64,000 nucleotides of DNA from the NCBI GenBank assembly GCA_001579985.1, contig LRSR01012042.1, positions 1 to 64,000 on the forward strand, read 5' to 3'. Made by a program: the position numbers and the translations under genes. The stretch is from Hypsibius dujardini. Its lineage: Eukaryota; Tardigrada; Eutardigrada; Parachela; Hypsibiidae. The notes beneath the pieces were generated by a model. The model saw only the letters and a program-made list of their open reading frames with translations. It had not been told where the DNA came from and searched no databases. This document shows, one piece after another, positions 11,370-20,919 of this stretch (position 1 is its first letter; each line of letters starts with the position of its first letter).

Positions 11370-12889
11370 ATTAAGTTTCGGTAAAAAAACGGGGAACACT
11401 TTCTGCATTTTACGGCAAGGTTTTCAAAAAGGCAGCATTTTATTATTCTGGCAGCTCTAGACAGTGGTGAAAGAAATAATCTCATAACATTGAGCAGGCT
11501 CCCTGTGAATACCGATGCGCGCGCCAACGTTAAACACCCGAGATAGCGCTTTGAAAAGTCTAGCTATTTTTACATTCACAAAAACACTTTTTCCAGTTGG
11601 ACGTGTCACATGGGTGGGCTATTGCGAAGCTGATCAGTCTCACATGTGACGCGTACTGTTATTTGAATTATTACTTTTTAACGCAACCAGACCGCTAAAT
11701 CCGCACCGCTAATTTCATTGCCGCTACGTCCGCTAATTGGAATCACCGCTACGCTACCGCTACGCTGACGTACTTGACCGCTACGCTAATCCCGCTAAGC
11801 GTAGCGGGTTTAGCGGGTTTAGCGGCCGCTAAAGCCCTCCGCTAAATTAGCGGCACAGCTCTGGTGCGCTCACGGTCATCGCTTAACTCACCAACCTCAT
11901 CGTATTCAAGTTCTGGCGCAACCCGGACCCTACGTATTCTTCCACATCTCCGTGGCCCTCAGCTCTCTTTTGGCTGGCACCTCACTGCTCTCTGGCAACT
12001 TCCTCCGCTATCAAAACTTCACCCCATTAGTTATCTGGTTAACCAAGCTCTTGGGCGTGGTCCTCCCTTACTTTGCTGACTGCTCCGCGCTTTTTGCCAT
12101 CTTTTGCATCAGCATAGACCGCTGGCTCTCCGTGAAGTATCCTGCGAAATATTGTTTGCACGTATTGCGGCAAAAAATCCTTTTCGTCATAATAGTACCC
12201 GTCAGGACAGGCTCAATTTTGGTAGTTTCCACCGGGATAATCCGATACTGGGGCGACTTGTTCATCGCACCATGCAGCTATTGTAAAATCTTCTCTCCGC
12301 AAGATGCTGACTATCCCGTGTGGAGCTTTGTCAAGGGTCCGTTCGTGTTGCCGTTTCTGTTCATCAGCCAACTTCGAATCCTCATCATCGGGAGCTCGTT
12401 GAAGCTCCGGCTGTGGCGAGGAAGAGCCATTTCTGCCTCGGTAGCACTCCAAGAAGTACGACCGCAAGCCGGTGTACTGCTGAGTAGTGGGGCTTCACGA
12501 GCAAGGGCGAATCACACAACTTTTTGCATTGGCTGGGACTTGATGTTGGCCAGTATGACGTTGTAATAATTACTCTGGCGATTAACTGTCCTCTCTTAAT
12601 CTTTGCTTGGGTGGAGATGTACAATACTTCGGGGACTGTGAGGGCGTTCGTGCTTCTCTTGCTGGCGCAACACTGCTACTCGCCGCTGGTTTACGTGGCG
12701 TTATTTCCTCAATATCGAGCTGTATTCATGCAGGCTAGCAAAAGCTTAAGGCGCCACATTTCCAATCACTGGAGCATCGATGCTAGCGCGGAGCTTGCAC
12801 ATCAAGCTCGGCCGTCATTACGTCCCGACGTCCTTAGTCATTCTGTCCAAAGCTACCCAGGGAGATCCTCAACACAGGCAATGTCCTAA

Positions 12890-13349
12890 TCTCATTCACG
12901 TAGAGAGGAGAGAATTATCAGATCTATCGGCGGCACGCGATATGCATGGGATGTAATACACATTTCGCCCTTGCATAAAATTGCCATTGGAGAGCGCAAC
13001 CTTAAACCTCCGAGTAGTCGGACAGTAGTTGTTCATATTGCATCTGAAGCTTCTACAGAGACTTTTGTTTTATTTTTGTTTCCGAAGAGAGTTTTTCCTC
13101 TGTCGACAATTGGGATGTTGACCATACATTCTTTTGCTAGATGTTTGCATATATCGATAAGGTCTTTTAGTTCGCACTTTGCAATCTAAATCTGCAGTTT
13201 TGATGCCCTTTCTTCTCTCATACTACTTCTCTTCTCTTTCTTCTTGAGGTATTCCAGTCACGTTTTCACGTCTGCCCTAAGGTTGAACTTGCTGTTCAAG
13301 GTAATAAAGCGTTATCAATCAGGCAAACTGAAGAATATCTTCAGGGCAG
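12890..13349. other. 3' flank of the receptor pseudogene
   Basis: The first 300 bases or so match 32510-32850, the flank of the other intronless receptor copy, so they belong to the duplicated unit. No gene is seen. Confidence 0.6.
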
Positions 13350-13805
13350 GTCCAAACCAGGACCCTCATGGTAGGGTCATGGGTGAGTTAAGAAACAAAA
13401 TGCTTTTTCCAGATTGAACCCCAAATTTGACTTCTTCTCCCTGTTCATTCTCAGACTGGGGGGGGTTCTTATTCCCAGGGGCCACTGGGATTTCAAAACG
13501 TTTTTAAAAACATCCGTTGTTATCGAATTCGGATCGTTCTTGAATATGTTAGACCTCCCAGTTGTATTCATCATAGGGAGCTTATATTGGACTTCAACAA
13601 ACTGCAAATTTGAACGAAGAACTGGTGTTTTAAAAATGTTTTGAAATCCCAGGGGGCCCATCGGAAATCAAGCCCCCACAGCTACACCCCCCGCAAGTTT
13701 CAGTATGAAAAGGGATAATAGGCCAAATTTTGGGTTCAATTTTGAACAAAATACATTTTGTCCCTTTTTTCACCCCCTGACCCTACCATGAAATGTCCCG
13801 GTCCC
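13350..13805. mobile_element. Foldback MITE with long imperfect arms
   Basis: Left and right halves are imperfect reverse complements over about 170 bp. Both ends contain CATGGTAGGGTCA, and both arms contain CTGGGATTTCAAAAC followed by a T/A-rich stretch. No target duplication could be fixed. The open frames on both strands reflect the palindrome and are not genes. Confidence 0.7.
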
Positions 13806-14179
13806 TACTTGTAAGGATCCTAAGCAAGTTTCTGCCGTAAATCACCTCCCTGGACTTGGACAGTTTGACTTTTATTGCAAATTCACTCCAACAAGCAGCA
13901 TCTCTTGAACCACTGCCGTTTACCTCACCTTTTTGAAACTTGCCTGTAAAATCATCACGGTTAGTATACTTAGCTGCGGTACGGTTCGCGGATCCAGTTT
14001 TCGCAACCGCGCACAGCTCTAGATTCCATTGTCTAAATCATTTTATAACAATTCCACATTTAACAGAACTGAATTTTATCTCCAGCAATGAGTCCTTCAG
14101 GTCACAACAACGTATCCCAGCATGAAACGGAGACTACTGGCGAGTTTTGGCACAAGCCCTTTAAAATGTCAGGCTAGTT

Positions 14180-14530
14180 CTGATAATTGTGGAATAATTT
14201 CTCATAGGCCACATGGTTAAGGCCTATGGCCACCCATACACTGTCCCTACAGCAGTGGAATAATGGAATAATTTCCCATAGGCCACATGGTTAAGGCCCT
14301 ACAGCAGTGGAATAATGCAACAAACTCCATAGGCTATATGCTTAAGGCCCATGGCTACCCACACACTGTCCCTACAGCAGTGGAATAATGGAATAGGCTA
14401 TATGCTTTAGGCCCATGGCTACCCACGCACTGTCCCTACCGCAGTGGAATAGTGGAATAATCTCCGTAGGCCACATGCTTAAGGCCCATGACTGTCACTA
14501 CAGCAGTGGAATAATGGAATAATCCTTGTA
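14180..14530 (+). repeat. Tandem array with hairpin units (forward orientation)
   Basis: Units of variable length, about 60-75 bp, contain TGTCCCTACAGCAGTGGAAT, AATGGAATAAT and a short palindrome of the form CCATAGGCC ... GGCCTATGG. A reverse-complement array of the same unit lies at 19555-20010. The MITE at 14535 interrupts the array, which resumes for a few bases near 15119. Confidence 0.85.
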
Positions 14531-14534
14531 ATAC

Positions 14535-15118
14535 CTCGGTACTAAATTGGGGAAGTTTTCAACTGTCGAATTCAGAATTGTTCCAAATTTTTTTTTCATT
14601 TAAGTCTGATTTAGTATTGAATATAAAAATCTATTTCGCTGGTAAAGCTAAAAATGTTTTTTTGTCGCTGAATTTTGAAATTGGCACTTGCTTCAATAGA
14701 CTAGCTCCTGTGTACCGTCAATCGATTGTTTGGTTGAAAGCCATGTGCTGTTCATTTGGTTGACTGTTGATTAACTAAGTTTTTGGTTGTAGTGACAATC
14801 AACTGAATGACGATGCTGAAAAACATAATCAAGCAATCAATGACCGGCCAAACTACTATGACAAAATAAACGCCAATCAATCAACAATCAAACGAACAGT
14901 CTGCACAATTTCAATCAAAGAATCAATTGACGGTACATTGCAGCAAGTCTTCTGAGGCAATTGCCGACTTTGAAAATTCACCGACAAAAAGTTTTTTTAG
15001 CTTGACCGGCGAAATAATTTTTATCTTCATTACTAAATTATGTCTAAATGAAAAAATATTTTGAAACGGTACTAAATTCGACAGTTGAAAACGTTCCCAA
15101 GTAAATATGAGTAATGCC
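14535..15118. mobile_element. Foldback MITE (about 580 bp)
   Basis: Inverted arms of about 165 bp contain GTTTTCAACTGTCGAATT, TTTTCATTTA and TCG(C/G)TGAATTTT. The middle is rich in ATCAATCA words. It appears to have inserted into the preceding tandem array. Exact ends and duplication are not fixed. Confidence 0.7.
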
Positions 15119-16636
15119 AGACTGGAATAATGGAATAATAGAATGTTAAGTATGACTGTGACTAAGCAATCACGGTTTTGCGATGCAGTATTTTTGTAAC
15201 GATCAACAAACCTACAGCAGTATAGTGCTAGGCTTGATAAATGGATGGCCACATAAAGAAACAGAGAAACTTGTTTTTCACTCAAACAACAGAAGCCAAA
15301 CACACGTATAAAACGAAGTCGAGAAGCACACTACAGCATAGTAAAAAAAAGTTTAGTCGTGGCAGAATATTGCTAGACTTCTTCGTCATCGTCAGAGCAT
15401 GACTCGCTACTGCCGTCTCTAGAGAGGTAAGCGTTGCGGTGCGTAGCCAAGCAGTCCAAATAGAAAAGATGTCGCTTTAATGGAATCCGGTTCAGCATTG
15501 ACCTGAACCGCCCAAAGAAGGCGTTCGTTTGTTCAGCTGACTGCGTGTTCCGTTTCTTGAGGTCGGGATACAGCCGCTTGATGTGGTCGGGATTGTAGGT
15601 TGTCTGGCATTCTTTTCGCTTGTGGTTTCGTAGGTGGAAGACATCCAACACTTTCAGAGGCTTCCTCCAAAGTTGGTCGTATGGCGCAGGTAGAGGCAGA
15701 GGTGCTTGGGCTGCCTTAATCTGTTCAAGGTTGCACATGTTGTCGAAGACGATGACCTGCTTGTGCCATTCTTCGGGCGGAATGTTGTCCTGCTTGACCC
15801 GGTGATATAAGGTAGTGATGGCCGAGAGCAGCACTTGTGTTGGAGACTCAGACCTAAAAAAATGGATAAAGAACTATTTCGTCAATTTGAAATATGCTAC
15901 CCTTACTACCTTGATCTGAAATTATAATTCACTTGAAAAGGGGAACGATAGAACTTATTTGTCTACAAGGTCGCACGTTAAGGAGGATTCCACGTGATCG
16001 AGGAGACTTCAACGGTAGTGCAAGTCGGATGTAGGCAGCCTCCATAGCCTTAGATGATTGCTCAGTGTCAGTTCTGACCTTCTTTCGGTGATCCCCAAGA
16101 TCCTTGGAACAGCGAGACTCCAATATTTCGTTGAAATTCATTTCTTCTGTTGCTGATTTGTCGACAGCTGCAAAGAATTCCTTCAGATCTAACCGGCAAT
16201 AGTTTTTTTAATATTTTACTTTACTGGTTGATGCATCATATTTCTCAAATTTTCTTACGAGAAAAATGAATTGCGGATTAGCCGTTCAGTCGACCGCGCC
16301 GTTGCCCCCCCCCCCCAACCTAGCGTCGAAAGTGACTATGCGCGCGGGGATTTGTTAAGTTCTTTTCATGTTAAAGCTTGTCCGCCCTCGCTCAGCTGGG
16401 GGCCGGGCAAGGTAGGCCGAGGGGGTATTTTTTTTTGGCACCCCCTCCGGACTGGCCTCAATCCGCCACTGTCGTGACTCACATCAATATCTGCTAAGCG
16501 TTTCAATAACCCGTTACCTGGGGTGCCGAGAAGCTGTGACATTTGTTCCAGGTCAATTTCTTGGCGGAATGTAGCCAGCTCTAACTTCTTGTGCGAAGTC
16601 TGTAGCAGTCGCGCCTGCTGGCAGTGGAATTCACAG

Positions 16637-17479
16637 CAGAGCTGTGCCGCTAATTTAGCAGAGGACTTTAGCGGCCGCTAAACCCGCTAAACCGTTACGC
16701 TTAGCGGTATTAGCGTTAGCGGTCAAGTTCGTCAGCGTAGCGGTAATTCCAATTAGCGGACGTAGCGGCAATGAAATTAGCGGTGCGGATTTAGCGGTCT
16801 TGTTGCGTTAGGAAGCAATAATTCAAATAACAATATGAGGCAAAGTCTGTATTTCGGCTCGCCCTCCACTTGGTCGATAAATCGGCTCACTCAAGGGTTT
16901 TCTCTTTGATGGCAGCTGCTTGATTGTTCGATTTACTGTACTATGTCCTAGTATACTATGGCACTTTTGGAAATCAAACAATCAAGCAGCTGCCATCAAG
17001 AGAAACCCATGAGTGAGCAGATTTATCGACCAATTGGAGGGCGAGCCGAAATACAGACTTTGCCTCATACGCGTCACATGTGAGACTGCTCAGCTTCGCA
17101 ATAGCTCACGTGACACGTCGAAATGGAAAAAGTGCTTTTTGTAAATGTAAAAATAGCTAGACTTTTCAAAGAGCCTGCTCAATATTATGAGATTATTTCT
17201 TTCACCAATGTCTAGAGCTGCCAAAGCGTCAGGCTTCTAATGACCGTGAATTTGAAAATCTGTTTTTCGGGAGCGTCAATAGTGATCTGCTAGATTACCA
17301 GTGCCGCGTTAAGTGAAAGGCATCTGAAATGGATTTATAGACTAATAAAATTTACCATTAGCGGGTTTAGCGGTTTTAGCGGTGCGGATTTTTCGACGAT
17401 TAGCGTTGGCGTAGCGGTCAACATGGTTAGCGTAGCGTTAGCGTAGCGGGAGTCTGAAACCTTTAGCGGCACAGCTCTG
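16637..17479. mobile_element. Non-autonomous hAT element (843 bp)
   Basis: The ends match the 3.94-kb hAT at 7923-11863 (CAGAGCTGTGCCGCTAA at both), but the element is inverted relative to it. The 8-bp duplication ATTCACAG is perfect at 16629-16636 and 17480-17487. It keeps both subterminal CGCTA arrays, some 5' sequence and the last 30 or so transposase codons, with a TGA in place of a CGA near the end. It carries a nested TA-flanked MITE at 16836-17067. It disrupts an exon of the KDZ-like gene. Confidence 0.95.
16836..17067. mobile_element. Foldback MITE nested in the hAT element (232 bp)
   Basis: Long near-perfect arms begin TGAGGCAAAGTCTG and include CGGCTCGCCCTCCA. TA lies at 16834-16835 and 17068-17069. 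The full-length hAT lacks it at the matching site (near 11657-11661), which gives an empty site. The same insertion is in the hAT MITE at 52686-53612, so it predates the spread of that subfamily. Confidence 0.92.
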
Positions 17480-17546
17480 ATTCACAGTATACTGAAGCTG
17501 ATGTTGGTTGGTTAGGGCAGACGGGCGGTAGATTGGCGTTTGGCAT

Positions 17547-18116
17547 GCCGGTAACGGTGTACTACATAAAAGCATCAAACGCGTATTTAGTTTTATTTAA
17601 ATACTACAGCCAACCGGATGGGAATAGCACACTAAGACGATTAGTGGGCTAAAAGGAACAAACTTTGCAGATATAAAAACAATCAGTAAATTTGGCCGTT
17701 TAACAACCAGTCTGCAGAATTTGTTTAATTTACCAAATTCAAAAACATCCTTAATTAACTGAGTTTACGATATATTGGTTATCAGTACGCTTCCTTATCG
17801 CACTGGGCCAACCCCGTCCCCCGCACTAATACCTCAGAAACTGTCGGGCAGATTTGGCAAATTTTTTTTAAAATTGCCATCCCCAAGAGAGCGGCAGTGT
17901 TTCGAATTTCTCATTACTACCCGCCGTTCATGCACACTTTTCAATTCAAATTTCGGTAATTTTTAACTGAATATAATTAATTACTCCTATCTTCCACATT
18001 TCCATGACATCACTAGAACGATCGCCGTCCCGGTTCCAGTAAAATTTATCCAAGGTCATTACAACCGCAATATAGTTTATTTTTTAGTGAGATATTTGGA
18101 ACAAAAACATTATCAC

Positions 18117-18154
<38 letters not shown>

Positions 18155-18652
18155 GCTCTCTGGCTTTCGGGCTGTCTGTCGGTTTGCCGGTATGTCTATT
18201 TGTTCAGCCTAGTTTAACTTGCGACGTTCGGTTTTATCAAGGTCCGGCTCGGAGTGTTCGGTTCTTTCAACAATCATGATTGACTTTTCACATTAAAATC
18301 CGAACTCGAAATTCGGAGTGGGGCTGCTCATGCAGATCACTTTTAACTCCTAGATGTAAAAGAAATGCTTCTTCGAGAAACAAGATTAGACGAGCCGGAG
18401 GCGAACATAATCTTGTATATTATATTACGTCGCGGATTATATGCTGGCATTACATTATACATATATTATTCTGCATCGCAAATTTGCAAAGGTATTGATA
18501 TTTTGATGTGTAATCGTAAAAATGGCTGGATAAACTAACACGTTCAGAAAGGAAAAAAATCATTGACGCGTTGTGCATTCCTGGTGACCACTCAGGTGTT
18601 ACACGAAATGCAGCGTCCGGCCTATGACTTGGAACAAACAACAAGCCCCCAA
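17547..18652. other. Intergenic, with a (CTGT)n microsatellite at 18116-18153
   Basis: About nine CTGT repeats, then diverged copies. No exon is recognised in the rest. It may be intron sequence if the frame at 18653 belongs to the same minus-strand gene as the KDZ-like exons. Confidence 0.5.
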
Positions 18653-19165
18653 TTAGTTATTCACCCCGTCCCGAATAACGATTGGATATTTTAAAACACG
18701 TCTCAGGTATCTGTTTTGAGGTTTCGGCAATCGGTAACCTAAACATTCATGAAAGGAAATTGGGGCCACTACCTGAACAGGTGCAGCACAGTGCGGAGCA
18801 TTGACGCTGTGTAATCCATCCAGTATGTGAAACTTGTCAGACATGTACTCTTTGCATCTGGGAGTTTCTTTACGGCGATAGCTGGACTGCATTCTTAGTC
18901 GCTCGAGGAACGGGAGAACTTCGTTGAAACCGTTGTAGGACGAGAAGATGAATCTGATCAAAGCTGGATCGTCGTTTGAGCGGAGTTGGTCTTCCACTTG
19001 GTGGCGGTAAAACGCAGTGGAGATCCATTTTCGGTCAAATTTTCCTGTAATTAGTAGATCGAATTTTTGTTCGTATACTAGTGCTCTCTCGCCAATTACT
19101 ATGCTGATGTCACTTTGTGGGTCGCCGTTTTGAGTTTTGGCAAGCCGTGAGGAACAGACAGTCAT
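18653..19165 (-). CDS. Unrecognised 170-residue protein
   Basis: ATG at 19165 (MTVCSSRLAKTQNGDPQ) leads to a stop at 18653. I do not recognise the family. The protein is soluble-looking and mixed charge, with SDISIVIGERALVYEQKFDL, FDRKWISTAFYRHQVEDQ and a central FIFSSYNGFNEVLPFLERLR segment. It lies between the two inverted tandem arrays with the KDZ-like exons on the same strand, so it could be a second product or the 5' exon of that element. A host gene fragment is also possible. The long frame with balanced codon use in an AT-rich setting supports real coding, past or present. Confidence 0.4.
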   Translation of the reverse strand: MTVCSSRLAKTQNGDPQSDISIVIGERALVYEQKFDLLITGKFDRKWISTAFYRHQVEDQLRSNDDPALIRFIFSSYNGFNEVLPFLERLRMQSSYRRKETPRCKEYMSDKFHILDGLHSVNAPHCAAPVQVVAPISFHECLGYRLPKPQNRYLRRVLKYPIVIRDGVNN

Positions 19166-19554
19166 TTTCAATATTATAAATTTTATCCCCACACCGCTCT
19201 AATTATTATTGAAGTAAATAATATATTAAGATCAATAACTCAAATACCGACGAAATTTATCACTCTGGCTGAATTGTGAATTGCTATCTTCAAGACACGG
19301 GTGAATTTTGTCCTGAAAAGAATGAGGAGTCAGATGTCCCACACTTCTTACCAGGACCCAAATGACGCTCCACAAAGCAACCACATCGCCGTTGCATTTT
19401 CCTATTTTCAAGTCAACTTCGTTTCAGGAGAAAAATTATTCGAGGCGTACCTTGTAGATCGTACGCTTCCGCCCACAGTTCAGCAAATCCTTCAAAGGTC
19501 GATCTTCCTCGAGCCCTACAACAAACCCATTGTAACGCCTTCCAACTAAATTTA
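19166..19554. other. AT-rich spacer before the reverse array
   Basis: A short frame at 19301-19549 (plus strand) has no recognisable motif. Nothing else is seen. Confidence 0.3.
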
Positions 19555-20010
19555 ATAGAATTTATTCCATTATTCCACTGCTGTAGGGACAGTGCGGGTG
19601 GCCATAGGCCTTAAGTATGTGGCCTATGGGAAATTATTCCATTCTTCCACTGCTGCAGGGACAGCGTATGGGTGGCCATAGGCCTTAACCATGTGGCCTA
19701 TGGGAATTTATTCCATTATTCCACTGCTGTAGGGACAGCTATGGGTCTTAACCATGTAGCCTATGGGAAATTATTCCAATATTTTACTGCTGTAGGGACA
19801 GCGTATGGGTGGCCATAGGCCTTAACCATGTAGCCTATGGGAAATTATTCCATTATTCCACTGTTGTAGGGACAGCGTATGGGTGGCCATGGGCCTTAAG
19901 CATATAGCCTATGGAGTTTATTCCATTATTCCATTACCATGGCCAGGAGGGTGGTTGTACTTGTGGGCCTTAACTATGCAGTTTATGGAGTTTATTCCAT
20001 TATTCCATTG
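19555..20010 (-). repeat. Tandem array with hairpin units (reverse orientation)
   Basis: About six to seven units of roughly 70 bp (ATTCCACTGCTGTAGGGACA, then GGGTGGCCATAGGCCTTAA, then a CCTATGGGAAATTATTCC-like stretch) are the reverse complement of the array at 14180-14530. With that array they bracket the KDZ-like coding region. Confidence 0.85.
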
Positions 20011-20192
20011 ATTAAGAGTTTGTTTATTCACCAAAGGTTTTGCTTTACAGTTTTTGCTTCAGAACTAACCACTGGAAATTTATATAAGCTTGTGCCAGAA
20101 CTGACCAAATCTCGAAACGGAGCCTAGTGTAAACTCCACATCCTCCATCGGCAACTGCACAATAACATGGAATAAAAAAATAGCCTCCCAAC

Positions 20193-20919
20193 TGCATCGA
20201 CCGCTGGCTCTCCGTCGAGTACCCTGTAAAATACTGAAACCTCATTTCTCGACGGAAAGTTTTCTTCATTATAGTCGGACTCATCTCAACCGTTTCAGCT
20301 GCCATCGTTTCTGCAGGAGTCATCCGTTATTGTGGCAATATGTACATCACGCCTTGCAGCCATCGAAAAATATTTGCCCCTCAGTATACCGGATTTTTGG
20401 TGTGGTTCGTTATCAAAACTCCCATCGTTTACCGTTTTTATTTGTCAGCCAGCTTTGGATCCTCATAATCGGAAGTTCGTATAAGCTCAGACTATGGCGT
20501 GCCCGGACTGTGCCTGCCTCGATCCCGTCGACTATTTTAGGACGGGTGTTCGACCTCGAACAATCCAAGGACTTTTTCAGATTGTTTGGAGCTCGGTACT
20601 GGCAAGTATAACGGTTGTGATGACGACTATTAGCATTTCCTGCCCGGCTTTGTTTGTGGCGTTGAACGAGATCTCGACGGTGTCGGTGGTGGTTCGAGCC
20701 TTCAACTATTTAGCTATTGTTGAGCATTGTTATTCTCCGCTTATTTATGTCTGCTTATTTCCGCATTACCGGGCGGTTTTCGTGCAAGACTTTCGATGCT
20801 TTGAAGCTCGGATTGGATATCGGATGAGAGTGCCACTTGGCAGGCAAACTCATGGATCTGTACGGCCACCACCGCCCGAAGAGGGCAACACTCAATCCGA
20901 AGAGAATCATCAGGTGTAA
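20193..20919 (+). pseudogene. Degraded intronless GPCR pseudogene
   Basis: Homology starts abruptly at the TM3 end (SIDRWLSVEYPVKY, then a stop) and runs to the C terminus in shifting frames. TM5 is LPFLFVSQLWILIIGSSYKL. TM6 is FQIVWSSVLASITVVMTTI. TM7 is VEHCYSPLIYVCLFPHYRAV, with a tail rich in Pro and Glu ending EGNTQSEENHQV. At least one stop and two frame changes are visible, and TM1-TM3 are missing. It lies within a block that is absent from duplication copy B, so it arrived with or before that insertion. It is more diverged from the copies at 12 and 31.5 kb than they are from each other. Confidence 0.8.

Larger units (their letters stand above)
7923..11863 (-). mobile_element. hAT transposon, full length (3941 bp)
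   Basis: The ends share the 17-bp inverted repeat CAGAGCTGTGCCGCTAA. The 8-bp target duplication GTGCGCTC is perfect at 7915-7922 and 11864-11871. About 150 bp inside each end are dense reiterations of CGCTA, CGCTAAC and CGCTACG, which look like subterminal transposase-binding repeats. The minus strand carries a six-exon transposase gene. Two internally deleted relatives lie at 16637-17479 and 52686-53612. Insertion split a receptor gene copy. Confidence 0.95.
7806..12889 (+). pseudogene. Intronless class A-like GPCR pseudogene, split by a hAT element
   Basis: The first part runs 7806-7922, from ATG (MNTSSGWPYN, with N-glycosylation sequons NSS and NCR-like context) to LPGFFLGAL. The rest resumes at 11872 after the hAT insertion and encodes TM1 to TM7: ISIDRWLSVKYP at the TM3 end, FVKGPFVLPFLFISQLRIL (TM5) and YSPLVYVALFPQYR (TM7, an NPxxY-like site). 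Compared with the related copy at 31470-32488 it also carries an in-frame TAA just after the insertion point (IA*LTNL), a one-base loss near 11930 (after NPD), and another near 12557 where TM6 begins. The intron found in the receptor genes at 22918 and 34196 is absent, so this subfamily may descend from a retrocopy or have lost the intron. Inactive. Confidence 0.85.
15373..17546 (-). pseudogene. KDZ-like transposase gene (partial, several exons)
   Basis: Three coding blocks are supported on the minus strand. Block 1 starts at an ATG at 17546 (MPNANLPPVCPNQP) and ends at a GT donor at about 16518 (MSQLLGTPG). It is cut by a hAT MITE inside the codons for VYCEF. Block 2, at about 16200-15943, contains LDLKEFFAAVDKS and MEAAYIRLALPLKSPRSRG. 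Block 3, 15857-15373, enters after a T-rich tract and AG. It contains IVFDNMCNLEQIK, VLDVFHLRNHKRKECQ and SAEQTNAFFGRF, then an acidic tail SCSDDDEEV. The pattern Asp..Cys, then HxxNHxxxxC, then Glu in a SAEQ motif resembles the catalytic core of Kyakuja-Dileera-Zisupton transposases. The family call is by motif memory only. The N-terminal half of a normal KDZ protein is not identified. Confidence 0.5.

Noticed and set aside
12068-12467. Minus-strand frames over the receptor pseudogene, also seen at 31676-32152
   Set aside because: They are antisense shadows of the conserved receptor coding sequence.
13377-13661. Overlapping frames on both strands at 13.4-13.65 kb
   Set aside because: They arise from the inverted arms of a foldback MITE.
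16271-16477. GC-rich frame ending in a CAGTGGCGGATTGAGGCC-like stretch (minus strand) that resembles a hAT end
   Set aside because: No second end or 8-bp duplication could be found. It may be a relic but cannot be supported.
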